12,563 nt of DNA, from contig JACNFT010000043.1 of NCBI GenBank assembly GCA_014384505.1, forward strand, positions 1-12,563, written 5' to 3'. Of the stretch, positions 6,051 to 12,563 are shown piece by piece (within the stretch, counting starts at the first letter, position 1; each line of letters opens with the position of its first letter). Both the position numbers and the translations under genes were made by a program. This DNA comes from Cryomorphaceae bacterium. Lineage in GTDB: Bacteria > Bacteroidota > Bacteroidia > Flavobacteriales > BACL11. The notes below the pieces were generated by a model. That model was not told the DNA's origin and made no database searches. It saw only the letters and a list, made by a program, of their open reading frames with translations.

Positions 6051-7067
6051 CTATGGCCTTAAATAAGAGTTCTGGATAAATTCGTTATCGGTTAGGGTAA
6101 GTAAAAAAGTATGTAAATAATCTTTTTCATCCTGACTTAACCCCAGTGGCAGTATTAAAGAACTCTTGTTTACATGACTTTTACCTCCTGAATCATAATG
6201 TTCTATCACTTGTTTTAAAGTTTTTATACTCCCATCATGCATGTACGGAGTTGTAACTTCTATATTTCTTAAAGTTGGGACTTTGAATAAGGCAATATCA
6301 TTAGAATCTTTACTAAATCTAAATCTTCCATCATCCGCATAACTTAAATACAAGCCGTTATTTTCAAAACTATAGTTGGTGAAATTAAAACCATTATGAC
6401 AGGATGAACATTTCAGTTTATCACTGAAAAATAGTTCCATTCCTTTTTTCTCTTGGGTGTTTAATTTTTCTTTTTTATTAACGTACTTGTCGTATTTACT
6501 ATTTCCACTAATTAGTGTTCTTTCAAACAAGCTAATTGATCGAGTTATTACATAATAGTCAGGTGCTCTATTGTAAGCTTCCATAGCCATTTTCACATAT
6601 GACGAATCTTTTTCAAGTAGTTTACCTATATCAACAATATTATGATTGAATTCATTTTCTTCTTGAATTGGAACCAAAACTTGCATTTCTAGTGTTGGGA
6701 CTCCTCCTTCCCTTAGCAAATAAGGATGGTATGCCACATTGGCCAAACTAGGAGCATTTCTTTTTCCTGGCCTGTTTTTTATTCCTGGGCTAAATGCTCT
6801 ATTATCACTAAAGGCTAATTCAGGTAAATGACAACTCGCACAACTAATGGAAGAATCTAAAGATAAAATATTATCGTAGAATAATTTCTTTCCTAATTCC
6901 CATCTAGCTTGAGTGAATTCATTTCCTTCAGGATGATTTACTAAGGGAAAATGCGTGGGAATTTTTGTGATTGAATATTTTTCACCTTCTAGTTTTATGA
7001 ATACCGAACAAGCACCAAGAACAACTAATATTATTAGGTAGTTTAAACTTAGTAGTATCTTCTTCAT
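6051..7067 (-). CDS. Diheme cytochrome c peroxidase/MauG-like lipoprotein, third gene of the MbnP operon
   Basis: A 338-aa exported diheme protein. A signal peptide ends in the lipobox VLGAC with the lipidated Cys at 20. Heme c motifs are CASCH (76-80) and CSSCH (220-224), and the family motif PTLRNIE...PYMHDG spans 264-279, with M276 in the position of the axial Met of bacterial diheme peroxidases. The N-terminal heme domain has the variant REGGVPTLE (119-127) where the neighbouring paralogue has FWDGRA, so the usual tryptophan is replaced by Arg119. No acidic run follows the lipid-bearing cysteine. The gene begins 6 bases after the end of the upstream paralogue. Family members reduce hydrogen peroxide or oxidise protein residues (MauG, MbnH). 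Its association with an MbnP-like protein favours the protein-modification or copper-related branch, but true peroxidase activity is possible. Confidence 0.9.
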   Translation of the reverse strand: MKKILLSLNYLIILVVLGACSVFIKLEGEKYSITKIPTHFPLVNHPEGNEFTQARWELGKKLFYDNILSLDSSISCASCHLPELAFSDNRAFSPGIKNRPGKRNAPSLANVAYHPYLLREGGVPTLEMQVLVPIQEENEFNHNIVDIGKLLEKDSSYVKMAMEAYNRAPDYYVITRSISLFERTLISGNSKYDKYVNKKEKLNTQEKKGMELFFSDKLKCSSCHNGFNFTNYSFENNGLYLSYADDGRFRFSKDSNDIALFKVPTLRNIEVTTPYMHDGSIKTLKQVIEHYDSGGKSHVNKSSLILPLGLSQDEKDYLHTFLLTLTDNEFIQNSYLRP

Positions 7068-7073
7068 TAAATC

Positions 7074-8198
7074 TTAAAAGGGGCTTGCATATCTTGGATC
7101 ACTAGTCATATCAGTGTCTGTTAATGTTTTTAGAAAAGCCACTAAATCAGCCTTATCTTGAACAGTTAATAACAAGCCAGTTGCTCGTGTGTTTTCCAAA
7201 GCTGGATCGATTGTGGATGAAGAAACTAAACCCTCATTATAATGATTCACAACTTCTTCTAAGCTGCTAAAGCGACCATCATGCATGTACGGAGGTGTTA
7301 ATTCAATATTTCTTAAAGTAGGTACTTTAAATTTAGCTCTATCTAAAGGATTTAAAGTCACTTTCATTCTTCCATCATCCATAAAGTCTGCATCAGCATC
7401 TAATCCATTGTTCATGTAAAGATCATTTTCAAAATTGTTTCCTGAATGACAATGCACACAATCTGCACCAGAAGTGGCTGGAAAAAACGGATTATATTCT
7501 TCAAAAAATAAATCTCTCCCTCTTTGCTCAGAAAGAGAAAGTACTAATTCTTCTCTTTCCGATTTATCATATTTACTATTCCATGATACTATAGAATTCA
7601 TGAACTGTTCTAAAGCCAAGGAGATTTTTAAACTGTTAATTTCATTGTCTCCAAATGCTCTTTTAAATTGATCTAGGTATAGTTGTGAAGAGTTCAGCTT
7701 GGCTACTAAATTCCCCAAAGTTTCGTTCATTTCTAATGAATCTTGTATTGGAAGAATGGCTTGATCTCTTAGTAAATGTGCTCTTCCATCCCAGAAAAAT
7801 TCATTATTATTCCAAAGCATATTAAAAGCGGCCATTGCTTGTCTTCCTCCTTCTAAACCAAGAATTCCAGTAGAAAAACGTTCTGTATCTGAAAAACCAT
7901 TTTCTTGAACATGACAACCTGCACAAGCCAAAGTTCCATCTCCAGAAAGCTGCTTGTCATAAAATAACATTCTTCCTAATTCAACCCCTTGATTAGTTAA
8001 CAGATTGTCTTCAGGAATAGAAGGTATTGGCAATGTACCGTGTTGTAAGTTATAAGGAGTGCTATCATAAAGCACTACTGGAGGAATATATTCAATCAAT
8101 TCCTCATCTTTTTTACAAGCTTGAAAAACTAAAGAAATTGCAATAAGTAAAAATACAAATTTGGAAATACGATTAAAATTAAATGATGAAAATAACAT
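7074..8198 (-). CDS. Diheme MauG/MbnH-like cytochrome c peroxidase lipoprotein, second gene of the MbnP operon
   Basis: A 374-aa diheme protein with a lipoprotein signal peptide (Cys28 in VFQAC). Heme attachment sites are CAGCH (92-96) and CVHCH (247-251). The full FFWDGRA motif is at 134-140, with a Trp expected between the two hemes, and the C-terminal PTLRNIELTPPYMHDGR motif is present. The residues after Cys28 are KKDEEL, a basic-acidic run resembling the Bacteroidota lipoprotein export signal that sends lipoproteins to the outer face of the outer membrane. The gene lies 3 bases after the MbnP-like gene, the arrangement expected for an MbnP/MbnH pair, in which the diheme enzyme oxidises a Trp of its partner to kynurenine. 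Of the two paralogues in this operon, this one keeps more of the standard motifs and is the better MbnH candidate. Confidence 0.92.
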   Translation of the reverse strand: MLFSSFNFNRISKFVFLLIAISLVFQACKKDEELIEYIPPVVLYDSTPYNLQHGTLPIPSIPEDNLLTNQGVELGRMLFYDKQLSGDGTLACAGCHVQENGFSDTERFSTGILGLEGGRQAMAAFNMLWNNNEFFWDGRAHLLRDQAILPIQDSLEMNETLGNLVAKLNSSQLYLDQFKRAFGDNEINSLKISLALEQFMNSIVSWNSKYDKSEREELVLSLSEQRGRDLFFEEYNPFFPATSGADCVHCHSGNNFENDLYMNNGLDADADFMDDGRMKVTLNPLDRAKFKVPTLRNIELTPPYMHDGRFSSLEEVVNHYNEGLVSSSTIDPALENTRATGLLLTVQDKADLVAFLKTLTDTDMTSDPRYASPF

Positions 8199-8201
8199 AC
8201 A

Positions 8202-9176
8202 TTAGTCTGTTACAATTAATTTTTCGGTGTTTGTTACTTCTCCATTAACTGATTTTAAGTTAACAAAGTATACTCCTTTATTCAATCCTTTAAAAATAAA
8301 TTGATTTGAGTTATCTAGTTGTTGAATAGTAATTACTCTTCCACTTAAATCCACAATTTCAATAGTTGGATTAATTAAGTCCCCATCATATGTAAAAGTG
8401 AGAGCTTCTCCATTTCGCTTAGGGTTTGGATACATTTTAAAATGATTATCATCCTTCGCAAGTTCATCAACTGCAACAGTAGATGCGGTTGCAGTAAAAA
8501 CATTATCTCTAAAGTTTTTTAATATGTCAGCTGCTTCATTTATCTCACCATGTGAAACAACACCTGAAGCTACGCTAATATTTTTAATTGCTTGTTCATA
8601 ATCTGCATTCAGTTCTACCACTAATCCATTTGCATCACTTGTACCTGCAGTTAAGATAGTTTGACTAAAATAGTTTACATCTCCTAATCCGTGTAATTCA
8701 AAAACTTGATTTGGGGTAGTGGTTCCGGCCATACCTTGCATGGCAACAAAACGATAACCAGCAGCCCAACCCCAATGCATTGATGGTGATTTAGGGGCCA
8801 AAGGATTAGATGCGGCAAGTAAAGAAGGATCATTATGATTTTCAGGCGTTTCTACTCCAATACTAAAAGAAATACTTTCTATTGCTGTAATGTTATAATT
8901 TCCTAGCAATTCATTTACTGGGGTAGATGCATTTGCTAATATCCAAGTATCGGAAATATTTGTTACTGCACCTCCATCATGGGTAATGGATATAGAAGAA
9001 ATATAATATTCCATTCTATTTACATCAAAATTATGACCAAGATTATTCGAAACGGTTGTGTTAAACGCAAATAGTGAAGTTCCAAGTAAATGATTGATTT
9101 TGAGATATACATCTGATTGACTATATGCAGACAAAGAGAATACTAGAGCAAATACAACTGATAAGATATTTTTCAT
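8202..9176 (-). CDS. MbnP-like copper-protein family member with a T9SS C-terminal sorting domain
   Basis: A 324-aa secreted protein. A Sec signal peptide (about 1-20, ending AYSQ) is followed by an MbnP-like beta-sandwich domain (about 22-225). Visible family features are the NRMEYYISSI segment (53-62), the SFSIGVETPENHNDPS region (103-118) and the central motif PSMHWGWAAGYRF (131-143) with W135 and W137. A His-rich helix region, HGEINEAADILKNFRDNVF, lies at 209-227. Residues from about 246 are a T9SS type A sorting domain: YPNP at 249-252, IEIVDLSGR, LNKGVYFVNLKS and a terminal EKLIV. MbnP proteins bind copper after a Trp is turned into kynurenine by the partner MbnH. The sorting tail implies export across the outer membrane (inference). 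It is first in a three-gene operon with two diheme enzymes. Confidence 0.87.
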   Translation of the reverse strand: MKNILSVVFALVFSLSAYSQSDVYLKINHLLGTSLFAFNTTVSNNLGHNFDVNRMEYYISSISITHDGGAVTNISDTWILANASTPVNELLGNYNITAIESISFSIGVETPENHNDPSLLAASNPLAPKSPSMHWGWAAGYRFVAMQGMAGTTTPNQVFELHGLGDVNYFSQTILTAGTSDANGLVVELNADYEQAIKNISVASGVVSHGEINEAADILKNFRDNVFTATASTVAVDELAKDDNHFKMYPNPKRNGEALTFTYDGDLINPTIEIVDLSGRVITIQQLDNSNQFIFKGLNKGVYFVNLKSVNGEVTNTEKLIVTD

Positions 9177-9203
9177 AATATAAATTTATTTAATTATTTT
9201 CGA

Positions 9204-9211
9204 CAAATATA
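9204..9211 (-). promoter_or_regulatory. -7 box of the MbnP/diheme peroxidase operon
   Basis: On the - strand, TATATTTG (9211 to 9204) fits TAnnTTTG and lies 27 bases before the ATG at 9176, a normal position. The -33 element is not clear; a weak TTCG occurs 18 bases upstream. No operator-like palindrome or copper box was recognised in the 244-base gap 9177-9420. The rest of this gap (about 9212-9362) shows no gene, hairpin or repeat that I can support. Confidence 0.45.
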
Positions 9212-9362
9212 ATGAATATTATGGGCTTACGAATTTCTAGTTATTTGATTCTTATGTTTTCAAAATTTAAAAAAGGTTTCTTTGGCAGTATTTTTACATT
9301 CTCTAACAGATTCTATTGTTATCAAACAGTAAATTGCCTCTTTCTTTTTATGCGTACCCTTG

Positions 9363-9420
9363 TTTCATAATCAGATAAATAAGTGTATTTTTACAGCCCT
9401 TTTTAAAAAATAAATAAAAG
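9363..9420 (+). promoter_or_regulatory. Promoter/leader module upstream of tig (copy B)
   Basis: These 58 bases from TTTCATAA to the base before the tig ATG match the leader of the UPF0316 gene (4767-4825) at 49 of 58 positions by eye. The likely -7 element is TATTTTTA (9386-9393), the counterpart of TACTTTTA in copy A. The homology starts at TTTC, so it appears to be a promoter/5'-leader unit and not part of a larger duplication. It would drive tig and probably clpP-clpX. Confidence 0.5.
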
Positions 9421-10773
9421 ATGAAAATCACACAAAGCAAAGCAAAAGATTTAATGGCAACTATTACTGTTGAGTTAGTAGCGGCAGATTATTCTGAAAA
9501 AGTTGACAAAATATTAAAAGATTACCGTAAAACGGCTGACGTTCCAGGTTTCAGAAAAGGAAAAACACCTATGGCAATCATTAATAAAAAATACAGAACT
9601 TCTGTTATTGTGGAAGAGGTGAATAAATTGCTTCAAGATGAATTATACAAACATATTTCTGCTGAAAAAGTAAGAGTTTTGGGATCACCTATGCCAATTG
9701 ACGAGACGCCTATTGATTGGGAAAATACTGAAGACTTTACTTTTCAATATGAGGTAGGTTTAGCGCCTGAGTTTGATGTAAAAATTACAGCTAAAGATAA
9801 ATTAAACTACTATAAAATTAAAGCAGATGCTAAATTAGTAGATGGTTATTGTACTGATATTGCAAAGCGTTATGGTAAAATGAGTAATCCTGAGCTTTCT
9901 GTTGAAGGAGATTTAATTTTTTGTGCAATAGCTCAATTAGATGTTGATGGAAATGTAATGTCAAATGGAATTTCAAATGAAGCAACTGTTGCTATGGAAT
10001 ACATTGCAGATGCGAAAATTAAAAAACAGTTTGTTGGCGTTAAAAAGGATGATGTACTTAAAGTAAATGTGATGAAAGCTTTTACGAATCATTCTGATTT
10101 AGGATCTATGTTAAATGTTTCTCATGATGCGTTACATAATTTGACTTCAGAAGAATTTCAGTTTACAGTAAAAAATATCAATCAATTGGCTCCAGCTGAG
10201 TTAACTACTGAATTATTTGACAAAGTGTATGGTGAAGGAACAGTAAAAGATGTAAAAGAATTTAAAGCTAAAGTGCAAGCGGAAGCAGAAGGGCAGTTTG
10301 TTGGAGAAAGTGATAGAATGCTTAAGAATGATATTGTAACTTATTTTATTGAAAAATTAAAACTACAAATGCCAGATGATTTCCTAAAAAGATGGTTGGT
10401 TCAAACTTCTGAACAACCAATTACTATGGAAATGCTAGCAACTGAATACGATATGTATGCTAAAAGTTTGCAATGGCAATTAATTGAAAACAAAATCTTA
10501 GAAAATTATGAGGTTAAAGTTACTCAGGAGGATGTTTTGAATCAAACTAAAAAGCTAATCGGCTCGCAAATGAAACAATATGGTCAGCCTGAAGGTGATG
10601 ATGCGCAATTGACTGATATTGCAACAAATATCCTTAAAAATGAAGAGGAAAGAAAAAAAATATACGATCAGATTTTTGATGAAAGAACTTTAGTTGTTTA
10701 TAAAGAAAATTTCAAATTAACTGAAAAGAACGTTACTTATGATGAATTTGTTAAATTAGCATCAGGAAAATAA
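9421..10773 (+). CDS. tig: Trigger factor (ribosome-associated chaperone)
   Basis: Trigger factor binds the ribosome exit tunnel and shields nascent chains. The 450-aa protein has the N-terminal ribosome-binding domain (about 1-115) with the signature GFRKGKTP at 43-50. A central domain (about 150-245) occupies the place of the FKBP-type prolyl isomerase, but I do not see the usual conserved active-site residues in it, as is common in Bacteroidota versions. A long helical C-terminal chaperone region (about 250-450) contains the helix-rich AELTTELFDKVYGEGTVKDVKEFKAKV stretch. The length is slightly above the 432 aa of E. coli. It is the first gene of the conserved tig-clpP-clpX order, with 16 bases before clpP and no terminator between. 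Confidence 0.95.
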   Translation: MKITQSKAKDLMATITVELVAADYSEKVDKILKDYRKTADVPGFRKGKTPMAIINKKYRTSVIVEEVNKLLQDELYKHISAEKVRVLGSPMPIDETPIDWENTEDFTFQYEVGLAPEFDVKITAKDKLNYYKIKADAKLVDGYCTDIAKRYGKMSNPELSVEGDLIFCAIAQLDVDGNVMSNGISNEATVAMEYIADAKIKKQFVGVKKDDVLKVNVMKAFTNHSDLGSMLNVSHDALHNLTSEEFQFTVKNINQLAPAELTTELFDKVYGEGTVKDVKEFKAKVQAEAEGQFVGESDRMLKNDIVTYFIEKLKLQMPDDFLKRWLVQTSEQPITMEMLATEYDMYAKSLQWQLIENKILENYEVKVTQEDVLNQTKKLIGSQMKQYGQPEGDDAQLTDIATNILKNEEERKKIYDQIFDERTLVVYKENFKLTEKNVTYDEFVKLASGK

Positions 10774-10789
10774 TATAAAAACTACAATC

Positions 10790-11464
10790 ATGGATTACGG
10801 AAAGGAATTTGAAAAATACGCTACAAAACATCAAGGGATAAGCAGCTTACATCTTCATGAGTTTAATTCAATGCATGGAAATTATATTTCTCCAACTATT
10901 ATTGAAGAAAGACAAATGAATGTTGCTAGTATGGATGTTTTTTCTCGTTTAATGATGGATAGAATTATCTTTCTTGGCGTCCCTATTAATGATTATGTTG
11001 CGAATGTTATTCAGGCGCAATTATTATTTTTAGAATCAGTAGATGCTAAAAAGGATATTTTAATTTATTTAAATTCTCCAGGAGGTGGAGTATATGCAGG
11101 GCTTGGTATTTATGATACTATTCAGTATATTAATCCTGATGTTTCTACGATTTGTACAGGTATGGCTGCTTCAATGGGAGCGGTATTATTATGTGCTGGT
11201 GCGGCAGGAAAAAGAACTGCACTTAAGCATTCAAGGGTAATGATACATCAACCTTTAGGAGGCGCTCAAGGGCAAGCTTCTGATATTGAAATCACGGCTA
11301 ATGAAATCAAAAAATTAAAGAATGAGTTGTATGAAATTATTGCCGATCATTCAGGACAAGATTTTGATAAAGTTTGGAAAGATAGTGATAGAGATTACTG
11401 GATGACAGCTGAAGAGGCTAAGGCCTACGGTATGATTGATGAGGTGCTCGAAAGAAAAAAATAA
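10790..11464 (+). CDS. clpP: ATP-dependent Clp protease proteolytic subunit ClpP
   Basis: ClpP forms the double-heptamer serine protease chamber that degrades substrates unfolded by ClpX or ClpA/C. In the 224-aa protein the catalytic triad is Ser128 (GMAASMG, 124-130), His153 (MIHQP) and Asp202 (RDYWM). The spacings of 25 and 49 residues are the same as in E. coli ClpP. The IYLNSPGGG segment (92-100) forms the oxyanion-strand region. The first ~35 residues are longer than the mature E. coli N-terminus and may include a propeptide removed by self-processing. The start at 10790 follows an A-rich 16-base spacer after tig. The stop overlaps the clpX start by one base (TAATG), giving direct translational coupling of protease and unfoldase. 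Confidence 0.97.
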   Translation: MDYGKEFEKYATKHQGISSLHLHEFNSMHGNYISPTIIEERQMNVASMDVFSRLMMDRIIFLGVPINDYVANVIQAQLLFLESVDAKKDILIYLNSPGGGVYAGLGIYDTIQYINPDVSTICTGMAASMGAVLLCAGAAGKRTALKHSRVMIHQPLGGAQGQASDIEITANEIKKLKNELYEIIADHSGQDFDKVWKDSDRDYWMTAEEAKAYGMIDEVLERKK

Positions 11465-12563
11465 TGTCAGAAAACGATAAAGTATTATGTTCCTTTTGTG
11501 GTAAAGATAAGCAAGATACCAATATCTTAATTGTAGGTACTTCCGCTCATATTTGTGATTTGTGTATTGAACAAGCACATGAAATTGTAAAAGAAGATGC
11601 AGCTGATGAGGTATTCATAGCTAATGATTTTACTCTTTTAAAACCAAAGGAAATAAAAGCACATCTGGATGATTTTGTAATTGGTCAAGATGATGCTAAA
11701 AAGGTAATGTCAGTTGCGGTTTACAATCATTACAAAAGAATTTTACAACCAGATACTAGTGAAGAAGATATTGAAATTGAGAAATCAAATATCATTATGG
11801 TTGGGCGTACAGGTACTGGAAAAACCTTAATTGCTCGTTCTATTGCCAAATTATTAAAGGTTCCATTTTGTATTGCTGATGCGACAGTACTTACTGAAGC
11901 AGGTTATGTTGGTGAGGATGTTGAGAGTATTTTAACAAGATTACTTCAGGCTGCTGATTATGATGTTGAAAAGGCAAAAAGAGGCATTGTTTTTATTGAT
12001 GAGATTGATAAAGTTGCGCGTAAAAGTGATAATCCATCTATTACCCGTGATGTAAGTGGGGAGGGGGTGCAACAAGCTATGCTAAAACTATTGGAAGGTA
12101 CAATAGTAAATGTCCCTCCACAAGGTGGGCGTAAGCACCCTGATCAAAAAATGATTGCCTTAGACACTAAAGATATTCTATTTATTAGTGGAGGTGCTTT
12201 TGATGGTATAGAACAACATATTTCAAGCAGAATGAATACGCGTTCAATTGGATTTAAGTCAGCAAGTGAAGGGGCAATTGATAAAGAAAATTTACTACAA
12301 TATATAGCTCCTCAAGATTTAAAATCATTTGGATTAATTCCTGAATTGATTGGTAGAATGCCTGTAGTTACCCATCTTAATCCTTTGGATAGAGCAGCTT
12401 TGAAACTCATTTTAACTGAACCTAAAAATGCATTAACCAAACAATATCAAAAGTTGTTTGATATGGATGGAATTAGTTTGACTTTTGATAAAAAAGCAAT
12501 TGATATTATTGTGGATAAAGCAATGGAATTTAAACTAGGAGCTAGAGGATTGCGTTCAATTTG
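11464..12563 (+). CDS. clpX: ATP-dependent Clp protease ATP-binding subunit ClpX (3' partial)
   Basis: ClpX is the hexameric AAA+ unfoldase that feeds substrates to ClpP. Within the window 366 codons are present; by comparison with the 424-aa E. coli protein about 45-60 are missing beyond the edge. Visible parts are the N-terminal zinc-binding domain (C9, C12, C31, C34), Walker A GRTGTGKT (114-121), pore loop 1 GYVG (147-150), Walker B IVFIDEID (175-182), the RKH loop (222-224), the ClpP-docking loop IGF (261-263) and the sensor 2 motif GARGLR (359-364), just before the cut. Walker A has Arg115 where E. coli has Pro. The IGF loop confirms that it pairs with ClpP encoded immediately upstream. 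The start ATG shares its A with the clpP stop. Confidence 0.97.
   Translation, partial: MSENDKVLCSFCGKDKQDTNILIVGTSAHICDLCIEQAHEIVKEDAADEVFIANDFTLLKPKEIKAHLDDFVIGQDDAKKVMSVAVYNHYKRILQPDTSEEDIEIEKSNIIMVGRTGTGKTLIARSIAKLLKVPFCIADATVLTEAGYVGEDVESILTRLLQAADYDVEKAKRGIVFIDEIDKVARKSDNPSITRDVSGEGVQQAMLKLLEGTIVNVPPQGGRKHPDQKMIALDTKDILFISGGAFDGIEQHISSRMNTRSIGFKSASEGAIDKENLLQYIAPQDLKSFGLIPELIGRMPVVTHLNPLDRAALKLILTEPKNALTKQYQKLFDMDGISLTFDKKAIDIIVDKAMEFKLGARGLRSI

Noticed and set aside
7474..7671. Open frame of 65 codons on the + strand
   Set aside because: Antisense to the diheme enzyme, whose heme motifs fix the real frame.
6051..8198. Classical cytochrome c peroxidases for hydrogen peroxide detoxification only
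   Set aside because: Not excluded, but being 3 bases from an MbnP-like gene in the same operon makes a role in protein Trp oxidation or copper handling the better reading for at least one of them.
11351..11578. Open frame of 75 codons on the - strand
   Set aside because: Antisense to the clpP/clpX junction; both of those genes are certain from catalytic and zinc-binding motifs.

Overview
The window is an AT-rich stretch of a Bacteroidota chromosome, most likely order Flavobacteriales. The evidence is a type IX secretion (T9SS) C-terminal sorting domain, a DUF3127 protein, -7 boxes of the TAnnTTTG type, A-rich leaders in place of Shine-Dalgarno sites, and flavobacterial-type versions of GreA, RuvC, trigger factor, ClpP and ClpX. 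No insertion sequence, phage gene or CRISPR array was seen. Coding density is high, and most of the window looks like core genome.

Layout. The last 22 codons of an outer-membrane-type protein (1-69) are followed by a strong hairpin terminator, then greA and a HIT-family hydrolase on the + strand. ruvC lies on the - strand and abuts the HIT gene with no gap. A tight + strand operon (1607-4755) encodes a flippase-like membrane protein, a membrane GT2 glycosyltransferase and a lone OppC/DppC-type ABC permease. A UPF0316/DUF2179 membrane protein (4826-5326) follows, with its own leader. It converges on a DUF3127 OB-fold protein (5423-5776, -) across a shared terminator. A tRNA-Leu(UAG) at 5889-5970 has a good promoter and a 16-bp-stem terminator.

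The accessory part is a three-gene - strand operon (9176 down to 6051). It encodes an MbnP-like copper-protein homologue with a T9SS sorting tail, then two diheme cytochrome c peroxidase/MauG-like lipoproteins. In the characterised MbnP/MbnH pair a diheme MauG-like enzyme converts a tryptophan of MbnP to kynurenine, which creates a copper site. This operon looks like a version of that system in which the substrate protein is probably moved to the cell surface. It is the most interesting content of the window.

The right end is the conserved protein-quality-control cluster tig-clpP-clpX (9421 to beyond 12563, clpX cut by the window edge). The 58 bases before tig closely match the 59 bases before the UPF0316 gene (49 of 58 positions by eye), which suggests a shared promoter/leader module.
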